From the NCBI RefSeq assembly GCF_000685965.1, contig NZ_JMLE01000001.1, forward strand, positions 62,001 to 126,000: a stretch of DNA of 64,000 nucleotides, read 5' to 3'. The notes beneath the pieces were generated by a model, which made no database searches, had not been told where the DNA came from, and was given only the letters and a program-made list of their open reading frames with translations. A program made the translations under genes and the position numbers. Shown piece after piece: positions 18,601-27,101 of this stretch. This DNA comes from Arthrobacter sp. UNC362MFTsu5.1 (lineage in GTDB: Bacteria; Actinomycetota; Actinomycetes; Actinomycetales; Micrococcaceae). How positions within the stretch are numbered: the first letter of the stretch is position 1; each line of letters opens with the position of its first letter.

Positions 18601-19113
18601 GAAGTGGCTGCTGCAGGGCGGCCGGCAGCGGTCCTGACCTTTGGCGGCGAAAAGGTGGCACTGCCGTTCGTAGAGCACGCCGGAGAAGCCCCTGCCTCCG
18701 GACCGGCACTGACCCTTGACCGCCTGGCCGAAGCTTTCGCCCACCTTGGTGAGCCTGCCGCGGCAGAGGCTCCGGCATCACCGGTTGAACCGCAGGCACC
18801 GGCAGCGCAGGCACCGGCGGCCCAGGCACCTGCAGCGCAGGCGCCGGCGGCCCAGGCTGTTGAAGCCGACTACACCGACCACACCGCGGTGCAGGGCCGG
18901 GCCCGCCGTCCCCGCCGCAACCGAAGCGCGAGCCGTGCCCAGGGCGCAGCGAACGAGACGTCCGTGGAACACCACGAGACTGCCCCGGTTGCCGCATCAG
19001 GGCACACGCACGAAGCCAAGGCACCTGAGCCGGCGAAGAAGGATGCGCCCGCCAAGGCGCCGGCCAACGAGCCGATCATCCTTGGCGTGGGGGTCCCGGC
19101 CTCGGAACTCTGA
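15700..19113 (+). CDS. rne: Ribonuclease E/G (actinobacterial RNase E)
   Basis: Endoribonuclease for rRNA maturation and mRNA turnover. From the ATG at 15700 (GGCAGGAG about 11 bases upstream) it has about 1137 residues. An acidic, Ala/Pro-rich disordered N-terminal arm (about 1-400) includes two Arg-rich patches. The catalytic core spans about 408-815, with an S1 domain near IGNVYLGKVQNVLPSMEAAFVDIG. The DNase I-like metal site is seen in VVDVNTG and IVIDFIDM. The Zn-link cysteines are in CEACAGRG (about 805-812). A second Ala/Pro-rich arm of about 320 residues follows and contains four APAAQ repeats at 18796-18855. In actinobacteria the core sits between two disordered arms that probably recruit RNA and partners. 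The core call is secure; start codons up to 66 bases upstream are possible. Confidence 0.95.
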   Translation: MDNDQVQAVNEETAASEEAVAPPAPKRAVRTRRKVVPKAEAVESEPARAETPAAEAPAADTPAEEAQAEEAAAEEKPPARRSRSRKKVEPAEPLPVFADDASVTVAAEQVETGQGETGQALEAPAEAAVVEKPVRRRASRAKAPAKAADVQPAAEPAAAKEAAPAAESVAAESAAATEPAATTEPTEQNVAAAGQEPAAPVPAEPAQPAAAEAASPVGALFLEPGAVTSMIFQAPDLSAVVRPAAAPAAAKESDEETEDEGEGEDVDAGGSRRRRSRGRRGRSRVTDREAAGESEAGEGAGDEDADEESIVTADDGVTSRRRRRRRRGDQDLELTGGGDDDPPNTVTRVRAPRAISEAPVNNRVTSVKGSTRLEAKKQRRRESRDTGRRRTVITEAEFLARRESVDRQMIVRQRDDRIQIGVLEDGVLAEHFVSKTQQDSLIGNVYLGKVQNVLPSMEAAFVDIGRGRNAVLYAGEVNWDAVNLEGKQRRIENALKSGDSVLVQVTKDPVGHKGARLTSQISLPGRYLVYVPGGSMTGISRKLPDVERNRLKRILKDRLPEDAGVIVRTAAEGASEEELTHDINRLRAQWEGIEGQATSTKILAPELLYGEPDLTIKVVRDVFNEDFSKLIVSGEEAWDTIEAYVTYVAPDLVGRLEKWTKDTDIFAAWRIDEQIHKALDRKVFLPSGGSLVIDRTEAMTVVDVNTGKFTGSGGNLEETVTKNNLEAAEEVVRQLRLRDIGGIIVIDFIDMVLESNRDLVLRRMVECLGRDRTKHQVAEVTSLGLVQMTRKRMGTGLLEVFGEQCEACAGRGIVTHDEPVEHRRANVVAAEHHVPRTETQQPPRTERKSRRRGKGGQPSSEAAPLTPAPVHHEPTDAERHAKAEATRVALANIAAAAHAAHLHDAEAGHAAPAAAAAAAQAVGQALAAQAQGAQSPAGQAGAPARPAPTQATPSAPAAARPAKVSETEVAAAGRPAAVLTFGGEKVALPFVEHAGEAPASGPALTLDRLAEAFAHLGEPAAAEAPASPVEPQAPAAQAPAAQAPAAQAPAAQAVEADYTDHTAVQGRARRPRRNRSASRAQGAANETSVEHHETAPVAASGHTHEAKAPEPAKKDAPAKAPANEPIILGVGVPASEL

Positions 19114-19242
19114 GCCAACGAGCTTTGATCAGGCCAGGCTTTCGTTCAGCCAGCTGACACCGCGGGTGCGGCCCGGGACAGGCGTAGCAATACGCGTGTT
19201 TCGGGCCGTGCCCGCGAGTTCGTTGCGGGGAAAAGCTAGGCT

Positions 19243-19333
19243 AGGGGACTGACACGGGGTGCCGCGCACAGGGCCGGCTGAGATCCAGACCCGTTGAACC
19301 TGTCCGGTTAGCACCGGCGAAGGGATGTCTCCT
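19243..19333 (+). promoter_or_regulatory. TPP (thi-box) riboswitch upstream of the thiD-tenA fusion gene
   Basis: The aptamer core is directly readable: ACGGGGTGCC, then GGCTGAGAT (CTGAGA at 19278-19283), ACCCGTTGAACCTG, and GGTTAGCACCGGCGAAGGGA. P1 is closed by AGGGGAC (19243-19249) pairing with GTCTCCT (19327-19333). P1 therefore includes the third base of the ATG at 19325, and the conserved AAGGGA at the 3' edge is also the only Shine-Dalgarno-like sequence. Ligand binding should directly block translation initiation. No separate terminator is visible. Confidence 0.95.
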
Positions 19334-20914
19334 TTGGCTTCATCATTCCTGCCCACTCCTGCCACGCCCGTAGCGCCTGCACCGGGAGGCGGCCCGCTGC
19401 GCAGCACGCCGCGGGTGCTGGCCATCGCCGGTTCCGATCCGTCCGGCGGGGCGGGAATCCAGGCGGACCTCAAAAGCATTGCCGCCAACGGGGGATACGG
19501 CATGGCTGCCATCACCGCCCTGACGGCACAGAACACCCACGGTGTCCGGGCGGTCCACGTTCCGCCGGCCGGCTTCCTGACTGCGCAGCTAGAGGCCATT
19601 AGCGACGACATCAGCATCGACGCCGTGAAAATCGGCATGCTGGGCGACTCTGCGGTGATTGCCGCCGTCCGTAGCTGGCTGGAGAAAGCCCGTCCCGCCG
19701 TCGTGGTTCTTGACCCCGTGATGGTCGCCACCAGCGGGGACCGGCTCCTGCAGGAGGCTGCCGAGGCCGAGCTGCGCGAACTGCTGCCGCTGGCCGACCT
19801 CATCACGCCGAACCTGGCAGAACTGGCGATGCTGCTCAACGAGCCACTGGCGGACAACTGGGAAGCGGCACTCGGCCAGGGCAAGCGCCTCGCCGCGCAG
19901 GCGGGCACCACGGTGCTGGTCAAGGGCGGACACCTCGAGGGCGGCGAATGCCCCGACGCCCTCGTCAACACTGAAGGACTGCTCGCCCAGGACGTTGTGG
20001 TGGTCCCCGGCGCGCGGATCGACACCAGGAACAGCCACGGCACCGGCTGTTCCCTGTCCTCGGCCATGGCCACCGCGCAGGCAAGGCTGGGGGATTGGGA
20101 GGCATCCCTGCGGGCAGTGAAGCCATGGCTGCAGGGAGCGCTCAGGGAAGCCGGAGCGCTGGAGGTGGGAACGGGCAACGGCCCGGTGCACCATTTCCAC
20201 CATCTGGCGCCGAAGGGCCAGGATGCGCTGGCCGCAGGGGAGTTCGCCGCGGCGCTCCGGCAGGACGCCGGAGCGGACCTGGATGACATCTACGGGCTGG
20301 ACTTCATCCGCGGCCTCGCCGACGGCTCCCTTACCGAGCAGCACTTTGCGTATTACCTTGCCCAGGATGCCATCTACCTGAACGGCTATTCCAGGGTTCT
20401 GTCCCGTGCCGCCGCCATTGCCCCCACCGAGGCCGAACAGCTCTTCTGGGCCCGCTCGGCGCAACAATGCCTGGAAGTGGAGTCCGAACTGCACAGGACG
20501 TGGCTCAGCACCCGGAACGTGGACGCCGCCCTGGGACCGGTCACCAAGTCCTACGTGGACCACCTGCTGGCCTCATCTGTTTCCGGAAGCTATGGAGTGC
20601 TCGTGGCCGCGGTGCTGCCGTGCTTCTGGCTTTACGCCGAGGTGGGTGCCACCTTGCACGGTCAGTTCGAGGCGGCCGGGTCGCCGTCGGGCCATCCCTA
20701 CGCCGACTGGCTCCGCACGTACGCCGACGAGGAATTCGCCGCCGCCACCAGGGAGGCAGTGCGTATCACCGACGACGCCGCACAGGCTGCCTCTGCAGCA
20801 GAACGGCAGGCCATGCGCCTGGCCTTCCGGCAGTCGTGCCGCTACGAGGTGGACTTTTTCGACGCGCCGCGCGTGCATGCTGCACCGCAAAGTGTTCCGG
20901 AGCCGGTAAGGTAA
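19325..20914 (+). CDS. thiD: Hydroxymethylpyrimidine (phosphate) kinase fused to TenA-type thiaminase II
   Basis: A 529-residue fusion for thiamine synthesis and salvage. The N-terminal ThiD domain (about 30-290) phosphorylates hydroxymethylpyrimidine and shows [18 protein letters not shown] and [12 protein letters not shown]. The C-terminal TenA domain (about 310-525) releases HMP from degraded thiamine. It shows [12 protein letters not shown], the catalytic cysteine C433 in LPCFWLY, and the conserved RYEVDFF glutamate region, so TenA looks active. ATG at 19325 is the nominal start, but it lies inside riboswitch P1. TTG at 19334 is also in frame, eight bases after AAGGGA, and may be the real start. 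The gene stands alone under the TPP riboswitch. Confidence 0.93.
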   Translation: MSPLASSFLPTPATPVAPAPGGGPLRSTPRVLAIAGSDPSGGAGIQADLKSIAANGGYGMAAITALTAQNTHGVRAVHVPPAGFLTAQLEAISDDISIDAVKIGMLGDSAVIAAVRSWLEKARPAVVVLDPVMVATSGDRLLQEAAEAELRELLPLADLITPNLAELAMLLNEPLADNWEAALGQGKRLAAQAGTTVLVKGGHLEGGECPDALVNTEGLLAQDVVVVPGARIDTRNSHGTGCSLSSAMATAQARLGDWEASLRAVKPWLQGALREAGALEVGTGNGPVHHFHHLAPKGQDALAAGEFAAALRQDAGADLDDIYGLDFIRGLADGSLTEQHFAYYLAQDAIYLNGYSRVLSRAAAIAPTEAEQLFWARSAQQCLEVESELHRTWLSTRNVDAALGPVTKSYVDHLLASSVSGSYGVLVAAVLPCFWLYAEVGATLHGQFEAAGSPSGHPYADWLRTYADEEFAAATREAVRITDDAAQAASAAERQAMRLAFRQSCRYEVDFFDAPRVHAAPQSVPEPVR

Positions 20915-21237
20915 TGGGGCACGGTTCCGGAAGTCGTTGCAGCGGCAGTCTGTATTGCACAGAGTGGCGCCTATCACGTACTACCGTCGGAGCCAGCCTC
21001 ATTTGCGGCCGAAGGCAAAATTAGCGTAGTCTAGATCTTCGGTGCTTACGCCAACACTTGGGTTATGACCCCGGAACAGTCTGTTTGGAATGACAAGCGG
21101 AATGGTTCGTGGGATAACTCATGGGTTCCCCCGGGGAATCCACCGGCGTTGAGGCACAGCGTGAGCCAGGCCAAACAATTGGACCCAGGTTCCGCACGCA
21201 AATCTAGTAATAAACGTCGAGAGAAGTGAGTTCCCCA
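20915..21237 (+). other. Intergenic region and leader of rplU
   Basis: This 323-base gap contains no convincing gene. A weak promoter candidate is TTGCGG at 21003-21008 with TAGTCT at about 21027. If used, the transcript would have a roughly 200-base 5' leader before rplU, long enough for ribosomal-protein feedback, but no known L21 leader fold was recognised. Confidence 0.35.
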
Positions 21238-21546
21238 GTGGTGTACGCGATTGTCCGCGCAGGCGGCCGCCAAGAGAAGGTTTCCGTTGGAGACTTCGTT
21301 ACCCTGAACCGCGTCCCCGGTGGAGCCGGCAGCACCATTGAGTTGCCCGCACTGCTCCTGGTAGACGGTGACAAAGTCACGTCTGCCGCTGCGGACCTGG
21401 CCAAGGTAACGGTTACGGCTGAGATCCTCCAGGACCTTCGTGGTCCGAAGATCGTCATCCAGAAGTTCAAGAACAAGACCGGGTACAAGAAGCGCCAGGG
21501 TCACCGTCAGGAACTGACCAAGGTCAAGATCACCGGTATCAAGTAA
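21238..21546 (+). CDS. rplU: 50S ribosomal protein L21
   Basis: L21 binds 23S rRNA with L20 in the large subunit. The start at GTG 21238 gives 102 residues beginning [15 protein letters not shown], the canonical actinobacterial N-terminus and length. The signature [20 protein letters not shown] sits in the C-terminal half. A GAGAAG ribosome site lies 11 bases upstream. A GTG at 21226 would add four residues but has a poorer site. It is followed 61 bases later by rpmA, the usual rplU-rpmA pair. Confidence 0.96.
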   Translation: MVYAIVRAGGRQEKVSVGDFVTLNRVPGGAGSTIELPALLLVDGDKVTSAAADLAKVTVTAEILQDLRGPKIVIQKFKNKTGYKKRQGHRQELTKVKITGIK

Positions 21547-21607
21547 CCTTCCGTTACTTTTCAGGTTTTCAGCAGATTCCCCAGAATTTTTAAGGCAGGC
21601 ATTTCAA

Positions 21608-21871
21608 ATGGCACATAAAAAAGGCGCGAGCTCCACTCGCAACGGTCGTGACTCCAACGCCCAGTACCTCGGCGTCAAGCGCTTCGGCGGCCAGGTAGTT
21701 TCCGCAGGCGAGATCATCGTCCGCCAGCGTGGCACCCACTTCCACCCGGGCGCCGGCGTTGGCCGTGGCGGCGACGACACCCTGTTCGCCCTGACCCCCG
21801 GCGCTGTCGAATTCGGCACCCGCCGCGGCCGTCGAGTCGTGAACATCGTTGCTGCTGCAGCTGCAGAGTAA
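21608..21871 (+). CDS. rpmA: 50S ribosomal protein L27
   Basis: L27 reaches the peptidyl-transferase centre with its N-terminal arm. The 87-residue product starts [20 protein letters not shown]. The N-terminus is directly mature, with no cleavable Firmicutes-type leader. The [22 protein letters not shown] core is typical. An AAGGCAGG-type ribosome site precedes the ATG. It is the second gene of the rplU-rpmA unit and is followed by a perfect-stem terminator. Confidence 0.97.
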   Translation: MAHKKGASSTRNGRDSNAQYLGVKRFGGQVVSAGEIIVRQRGTHFHPGAGVGRGGDDTLFALTPGAVEFGTRRGRRVVNIVAAAAAE

Positions 21872-21888
21872 CAACAAGATCTAAACCG

Positions 21889-21926
21889 GTGGAGCGGGCC
21901 ATGATGGCCCGCTCCACTGTTCTTTT
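21889..21926 (+). terminator. Intrinsic terminator after rpmA
   Basis: A perfect 13-base-pair stem (21889-21901 with 21905-21917) and a TGA loop are followed by TGTTCTTTT. It separates the ribosomal protein pair from obg, which must have its own promoter in the following 60 bases or rely on read-through. Confidence 0.92.
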
Positions 21927-21987
21927 AACCGCATTACAATCAATTTGGGCGTCCAAGACGGTCAGGTTAAGCACAGAGGAGATTCAC

Positions 21988-23577
21988 GTGGCGAGCTTTG
22001 TAGACCGGGTAGTACTGCACGTATCCGGCGGTACCGGCGGTCACGGCTGTGTCTCCGTCCACCGCGAGAAGTTCAAGCCCCTGGGCGGTCCGGACGGCGG
22101 CAACGGCGGCGACGGCGGCGATGTCATCCTGCGCGTTGACCCCCAGACCACCACGCTGCTGGACTACCACCACGCGCCGCACCGCCACGCCACCAACGGC
22201 GGACCCGGCATGGGCGACTGGCGCGGCGGCAAGAACGGCGAAACCCTGATCCTTCCCGTTCCGGAAGGCACCGTCGTCAAGACCAAGGACGGTCGCGTGC
22301 TGGCCGACCTCGTCGGCGAAGGCACCGAGTTCATCGCTGCCGCCGGCGGCCCCGGCGGGCTCGGCAACGCCGCACTTTCCTCGCAGAAGCGCCGCGCCCC
22401 GGGCTTCGCGCTGCTCGGCATCGAAGGCGAATCCAGCGACATCGTCCTGGAACTGAAGTCCATTGCGGACATCGCCCTGGTGGGCTTCCCGTCCGCCGGC
22501 AAGTCCAGCCTGATTGCCGCCATGTCCGCGGCACGCCCGAAAATTGCCGACTACCCCTTCACCACGCTGATCCCCAACCTGGGCGTCGTCCAGGCCGGCG
22601 ACGTGCGCTTCACCATTGCAGACGTCCCCGGCCTCATCGAGGGAGCCAGCGAGGGCAAGGGCCTGGGCCACCACTTCCTGCGGCACGTGGAACGCTGCGC
22701 CGCGCTGGTTCACGTCCTGGACTGCGGAACGCTCGAGGCTGACCGCGATCCGCTGTCCGACCTCGCCATCATCGAAGCCGAGCTCGAAAAGTACGCGGTT
22801 GACATGAGCTACGCCGGCAGCGACGGCGAAGTTGTCCCGCTCAACCACCGGCCGCGCCTTGTGGCCCTGAACAAGGTGGACCTGCCGGACGGCAAGGACA
22901 TGGCCGAATTCGTCCGGCCCGAGCTTGAGTCCCGCGGCTACCGCGTGTTCGAAATCTCCGCCACGAGCCATGAAGGCCTGCGCCAGCTTGGCTTCGCCAT
23001 GGCGGAGATCGTCAAGGCCGCCCGGGACGCTGTGGCCGCCACGCCGCCCAAGGTCCACGCCCCGGTGCTGCGCCCCCGCGCAGTCAACGAGTCCGGCTTC
23101 AAGATCCGCCGCGAGGAAAAGAACCTCGAGCCGCTGTTCCGCGTTTTGGGCGACAAGCCCGTGCGCTGGGTCAAGCAGACCGACTTCACCAACGAGGAAG
23201 CCATCGGCTACCTCGCGGACCGCCTGGCCAAGCTGGGCGTCGAAAACGAGCTGTTCAAGCAGGGCGCGAAGCCCGGCGACACCGTTGTGATCGGTGAAGA
23301 CGACGGCGTGGTCTTCGACTGGGAGCCCACCATGATGGCCGGCGCCGAGCTGCTTGCCTCGCCGCGTGGCACGGACGTCCGCTTCGCCGACATCGGCGAC
23401 CGCCCCACCCGCGGTCAGAAGCGTGACGAGCAGCAGGAGCGCCGCGACGCCAAGGCTGCGGCCCGGGCCGAGCTGGAAGCCGAACGTAAAGCCGGCATCT
23501 GGACTGAATCAGTGAGCGGCCGCCGTGCCGCACAGCCGCTCAAGGAAAGCGGACTGACCACCGAGAATGAGGAGTGA
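21988..23577 (+). CDS. obg: GTPase Obg (CgtA)
   Basis: Essential ribosome-associated GTPase that monitors 50S assembly and links it to stress. The GTG at 21988 (GAGGAGATT upstream) gives 529 residues. The Gly-rich OBG fold covers about 1-158. The GTPase domain follows, with G1 GFPSAGKSS at about 166, G3 DVPGLIEGA and G4 NKVD. An actinobacterial OCT domain spans about 360-435, and a charged Lys/Arg/Glu-rich C-terminal tail closes the protein. An open frame extends upstream to 21889 but runs through the terminator, so it was not used. proB follows within about ten bases. Confidence 0.97.
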   Translation: MASFVDRVVLHVSGGTGGHGCVSVHREKFKPLGGPDGGNGGDGGDVILRVDPQTTTLLDYHHAPHRHATNGGPGMGDWRGGKNGETLILPVPEGTVVKTKDGRVLADLVGEGTEFIAAAGGPGGLGNAALSSQKRRAPGFALLGIEGESSDIVLELKSIADIALVGFPSAGKSSLIAAMSAARPKIADYPFTTLIPNLGVVQAGDVRFTIADVPGLIEGASEGKGLGHHFLRHVERCAALVHVLDCGTLEADRDPLSDLAIIEAELEKYAVDMSYAGSDGEVVPLNHRPRLVALNKVDLPDGKDMAEFVRPELESRGYRVFEISATSHEGLRQLGFAMAEIVKAARDAVAATPPKVHAPVLRPRAVNESGFKIRREEKNLEPLFRVLGDKPVRWVKQTDFTNEEAIGYLADRLAKLGVENELFKQGAKPGDTVVIGEDDGVVFDWEPTMMAGAELLASPRGTDVRFADIGDRPTRGQKRDEQQERRDAKAAARAELEAERKAGIWTESVSGRRAAQPLKESGLTTENEE

Positions 23578-23587
23578 ACCCCCACAC

Positions 23588-24739
23588 GTGACCGATAATT
23601 CCGCAATTGTCATCGAGGAACCCAGGACCGACGACCGCAGCATGCTCGCCAGGGCGCGCCGCATCGTGGTCAAGGTCGGATCGTCGTCGCTCACCAGCAT
23701 CCAGGGTGGAATTTCAGAAGAGGCGCTGATCAGGCTTTCGGACGCGCTGGCCGCCAAGTGCAACGCCGGCACGGAGATCATCCTCGTGTCCTCCGGCGCC
23801 ATCTCGGCCGGCCTGGCCCCGCTGGGCCTGGTGAAGCGTCCCCGGGACCTCGCCACCCAGCAGGCAGCCGCCAGCGTGGGCCAGGGGCTCCTCATGGCCC
23901 GCTACACGCATGCCTTCGCAGCACACGGCGTGACCGTGAGCCAGGTCCTGCTGACCGCGGATGACCTGATGCGGCGCAGCCACCACATGAATGCTTTCCG
24001 CGCCCTGAACCGGCTCCTCAACCTGGGCGTTGTGCCCGTGGTCAACGAGAACGACACCGTGGCCACGCACAAGATCCGTTTCGGTGACAACGACCGGCTG
24101 TCCGCCCTCGTGGCGCACCTGGTCCGGGCCGATGCCCTGGTGCTGCTCTCCGATGTCGACTCGCTCTATGACGGGCCGCCCTCAAAAGGTGCCAAGCGAA
24201 TCGCCCAGGTGGACGGCCCCCAGGACCTTGAGGGCGTCAATATCGGCAAGCCCGGCAAGGCAGGCGTGGGAACCGGCGGCATGCAGACCAAGGTCGAGGC
24301 CGCCACGATGGCAGCCGATTCGGGAATCCCCGCGCTCGTCACGTCCACCGCCAACGCCGCAGCAGCCTTGAACGGCGAGGACGTGGGAACCTGGTTCTCC
24401 GTCAACAGCGGCCGCAAATCGGTGCGGATGATGTGGCTCGCCCACCTTGCGCACGTGCAGGGCCGGCTGTTACTCGACGACGGCGCCGTCAAGGCTGTCC
24501 GTGACCACCGCTTCTCGCTGCTCCCGGCCGGGATCACAGCCGTTGAAGGCACCTTTGAATCAGGCGACGCCGTCGAAATGGTTTCCCCGGACGGTACGGT
24601 CATCGCCCGCGGTCTGGTCAACTATTCCTCGGACGAACTGCCCCAAATGCTGGGACGTTCCACGGTGGAACTGGGGGAGTCCCTCGGCCGTGGCTTCGAC
24701 CGTGAGGTTGTTCACGTTGATGACCTGGTTCTGGTCTAG
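23588..24739 (+). CDS. proB: Glutamate 5-kinase
   Basis: ProB phosphorylates glutamate in the first step of proline synthesis. The product is 383 residues from the GTG at 23588. It has the amino-acid-kinase motif RIVVKVGSSSLT near residue 25, then VSSGAISAG, NENDTV and GTGGMQTK, and ends with a PUA domain (about 275-370). The start is uncertain: ATG at 23567 overlaps the end of obg and GAGGAG sits 13 bases before 23588, while ATG at 23642 is also possible. proA follows 23 bases later, so obg-proB-proA is probably an operon. Proline feedback through the kinase domain is the family norm. Confidence 0.95.
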   Translation: MTDNSAIVIEEPRTDDRSMLARARRIVVKVGSSSLTSIQGGISEEALIRLSDALAAKCNAGTEIILVSSGAISAGLAPLGLVKRPRDLATQQAAASVGQGLLMARYTHAFAAHGVTVSQVLLTADDLMRRSHHMNAFRALNRLLNLGVVPVVNENDTVATHKIRFGDNDRLSALVAHLVRADALVLLSDVDSLYDGPPSKGAKRIAQVDGPQDLEGVNIGKPGKAGVGTGGMQTKVEAATMAADSGIPALVTSTANAAAALNGEDVGTWFSVNSGRKSVRMMWLAHLAHVQGRLLLDDGAVKAVRDHRFSLLPAGITAVEGTFESGDAVEMVSPDGTVIARGLVNYSSDELPQMLGRSTVELGESLGRGFDREVVHVDDLVLV

Positions 24740-24762
24740 CGGGCTGATTCGCCTAGACTTGA

Positions 24763-26115
24763 ATGATGACTGAGGCACTGATCCACCAAGCCGCCGAGAA
24801 ATCCCACGAGGCCGCGGAGGTATCTTCCGCGCCGGAAGATGCCCAGCTGTCCCCGGCTGAAGTCGAGGCCGCCGTGCACGCCATCGCTGACCGATCCCGT
24901 CACGCTGCCCGCCGGATGGCGCGCGCAAACCGTGCCTGGAAGGACAAGGGCCTTCGGGCCATCGGTGCGGCCCTGATCGCCAGCAAGGCCCAGATCCTGG
25001 CCGCCAATGCCAAGGATGTGGAAGCCGGCCGTGCCAACGGAACATCGGCCGCCCTCCTGGACCGCCTGACGCTTAACGACACGCGCATCGAGGCCCTCGC
25101 CGCTGCGCTGGAGAACCTTGCGGGCCTGCCGGACCCCGTGGGGAATGTGGTCCGCGGCCAGACGCTGCCCAACGGCCTGCGCCTGCGCCAGATCAACGTT
25201 CCCATGGGCGTCGTTGCCGCCATCTATGAGGCCCGCCCCAACGTGACCGTGGACATTGCCGGGCTGGCGCTGAAAAGCGGCAACGCGGTGATCCTTCGGG
25301 GCGGCACAGCCGCCGCGGCCACCAATGAGGCCCTCATCCGGGTCCTCCGCGACGCTCTTGATTCAGTGGGCCTGCCCGCGGACGCCGTCCAGAGCGTGGA
25401 CCAGTTCGGCCGTGAAGGCGCCAATGTCCTGATGCGGGCCCGCGGCCGGGTGGACGTCCTGATTCCCCGCGGCGGCAGGGACCTGATCCAGACCGTGGTC
25501 AACAATTCGTCCGTACCCGTCATCGAGACCGGCGAAGGCAACGTCCATATCTTCATTGACGAATCCGCCAGTGAAGACATGGCCGTGGAAATCCTCCTCA
25601 ACGCCAAGACCCAGCGCCCCAGCGTCTGCAACACCGTGGAGACCCTCCTGGTGCATTCCGGATCCACCGTCCTGCCCGCCGTCGCCGCCGCCCTCCGGAA
25701 AGCCGGAGTCACACTGCATGCCGATGAGAGGATCCGCGCCGCGCTGCCCGCCTCCGTGGAATCCGTTCCGGCCACGGACGAGGACTGGGCCACCGAATAC
25801 ATGGACCTCGACCTCGCGGTGGGCATGGTGGACAACCTGGATGAGGCCGTGAAGCACATCCGTAAATGGTCCACCGGCCACACCGAGGCCATCATCACCA
25901 ACGACCTCGCGAACGCTGAACGGTTTATATCCGAAATCGACTCAGCAGCGGTTATCGTCAACGCCTCCACCAGGTTTACCGACGGCGGTGAACTTGGCCT
26001 GGGCGCCGAGGTGGGAATTTCCACCCAGAAGCTCCACGCCCGCGGCCCCATGGGCCTGACGGAACTCACTACCACCAAGTGGATCGTGCAGGGCGAGGGC
26101 CAGATCCGCAGCTAG
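24763..26115 (+). CDS. proA: Gamma-glutamyl phosphate reductase
   Basis: ProA reduces glutamyl 5-phosphate to the semialdehyde with NADPH, the second step of proline synthesis. The 450-residue product belongs to the aldehyde-dehydrogenase superfamily. The catalytic cysteine C289 is in RPSVCNTVETLLVH. The conserved segments MGVVAAIYEARPNVT, SGNAVILRGG and ELGLGAEVGISTQKLHARGP are all present. An extra 35-residue acidic N-terminal stretch precedes the core. Tandem ATGs at 24763 and 24766 are both usable. It lies just after proB. Confidence 0.96.
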   Translation: MMTEALIHQAAEKSHEAAEVSSAPEDAQLSPAEVEAAVHAIADRSRHAARRMARANRAWKDKGLRAIGAALIASKAQILAANAKDVEAGRANGTSAALLDRLTLNDTRIEALAAALENLAGLPDPVGNVVRGQTLPNGLRLRQINVPMGVVAAIYEARPNVTVDIAGLALKSGNAVILRGGTAAAATNEALIRVLRDALDSVGLPADAVQSVDQFGREGANVLMRARGRVDVLIPRGGRDLIQTVVNNSSVPVIETGEGNVHIFIDESASEDMAVEILLNAKTQRPSVCNTVETLLVHSGSTVLPAVAAALRKAGVTLHADERIRAALPASVESVPATDEDWATEYMDLDLAVGMVDNLDEAVKHIRKWSTGHTEAIITNDLANAERFISEIDSAAVIVNASTRFTDGGELGLGAEVGISTQKLHARGPMGLTELTTTKWIVQGEGQIRS

Positions 26116-26195
26116 CAACGCTGTAACATGGAACAGAAGTCCGGAACGGCGGGAATGACCGCCGTCGTCATTTTGTGAACTCTTTAGGGGAGAAA

Positions 26196-26420
26196 ATGCT
26201 GCTGCAGCAGGTAGGCGCGTCGGTCGCCGAACATGAAGAACTGGCTCCGCTGTGGGCCGAACCGTGGGTCTTTGGTGTGTCCATTTTTGCGATCATGCTC
26301 GTTCTGATGTTCGTGACGCTGTCCTACAGCAACCTGGGCAACCGGCATGAGGCCGTCGAGGAGCACTCGGATCCCCACCGCCAGCACCCGAACAAGCACG
26401 ATCACGGCCAAGGCCACTAA
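26196..26420 (+). CDS. Small single-pass membrane protein, unknown function
   Basis: A 74-residue protein from the ATG at 26196, with AGGGGA five to ten bases upstream. A polar N-terminus of about 25 residues precedes one strong hydrophobic segment (roughly residues 25-43, [17 protein letters not shown]). The cytoplasmic-type tail is hydrophilic and rich in His, Glu and Asp ([18 protein letters not shown] at the end). The His-rich tail might bind metal; that is a guess. It sits between proA and nadD and probably shares a transcript with nadD. I do not recognise a family. Confidence 0.75.
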   Translation: MLLQQVGASVAEHEELAPLWAEPWVFGVSIFAIMLVLMFVTLSYSNLGNRHEAVEEHSDPHRQHPNKHDHGQGH

Positions 26421-26466
26421 CATCACTGCGGTCCTGAAGCGGCGCGGCGCCAAGCGCCGCCTGCGT

Positions 26467-27093
26467 TTGGGTGTGATGGGTGGCACCTTTGATCCCATCC
26501 ATCACGGTCACCTTGTCGCCGCCAGCGAAGTTGCGGCCAAGTTCGGCCTCGACGAAGTGGTGTTTGTCCCCACCGGCCAGCCTTGGCAGAAGATGAGCAA
26601 GAAGGTCAGCGAACCGGAGCACCGGTATCTCATGACCGTCATCGCCACGGCGTCCAACCCCAGGTTCACCGTCAGCAGGGTTGATGTGGACCGCCCCGGC
26701 CCCACCTACACCATCGACACCCTGCGCGACCTCCGTACGCTGCGTCCCGATGCGGACCTTTTCTTCATCACCGGAGCGGACGCCATGGCGCAGATCCTGT
26801 CATGGAAGAACATCGATGAACTGTGGTCGCTGGCGCATTTCGTTGGCGTGACCCGGCCCGGGCACGTCCTCGACGGAATGGGCAGGAAAGACGTCAGCCT
26901 CCTCGAAGTCCCGGCCATGGCCATTTCCTCGACTGACTGCAGGACGCGCGTCGCGGCCGGGAACCCTGTCTGGTACCTCGTGCCGGACGGGGTGGTCCAA
27001 TACATTGCGAAATACGGCTTGTATGCCGGGCAGCCGGACCCGGACGACAGTGCCGCACTTACCGAGTTACACGAACCAGCCAGTACCGAGTGA
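26467..27093 (+). CDS. nadD: Nicotinate-nucleotide adenylyltransferase (start uncertain)
   Basis: NadD makes nicotinate adenine dinucleotide from NaMN and ATP in NAD synthesis. The nucleotidyltransferase motif [11 protein letters not shown] and the C-terminal [10 protein letters not shown] motif are intact, and length is normal. The start is not clear. The frame is open through a basic stretch back into the preceding gene. Between that gene's stop (26418-26420) and the core, the only accepted starts are TTG 26467, GTG 26473 and ATG 26476, none with a ribosome site. The codon in the best position, nine bases after AAGG, is ATC at 26422. An ATG at 26347 inside the upstream gene would add 40 residues. 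TTG 26467 is given as the first ordinary start. Confidence 0.93.
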   Translation: MGVMGGTFDPIHHGHLVAASEVAAKFGLDEVVFVPTGQPWQKMSKKVSEPEHRYLMTVIATASNPRFTVSRVDVDRPGPTYTIDTLRDLRTLRPDADLFFITGADAMAQILSWKNIDELWSLAHFVGVTRPGHVLDGMGRKDVSLLEVPAMAISSTDCRTRVAAGNPVWYLVPDGVVQYIAKYGLYAGQPDPDDSAALTELHEPASTE

Positions 27094-27101
27094 GTTGTTA
27101 G

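Noticed and set aside
16114..18744. Very long antisense open frame inside rne
   Set aside because: GC-rich shadow of the Ala/Pro/Glu-rich rne arms; no domain is recognisable, and the sense strand codes for an intact RNase E core.
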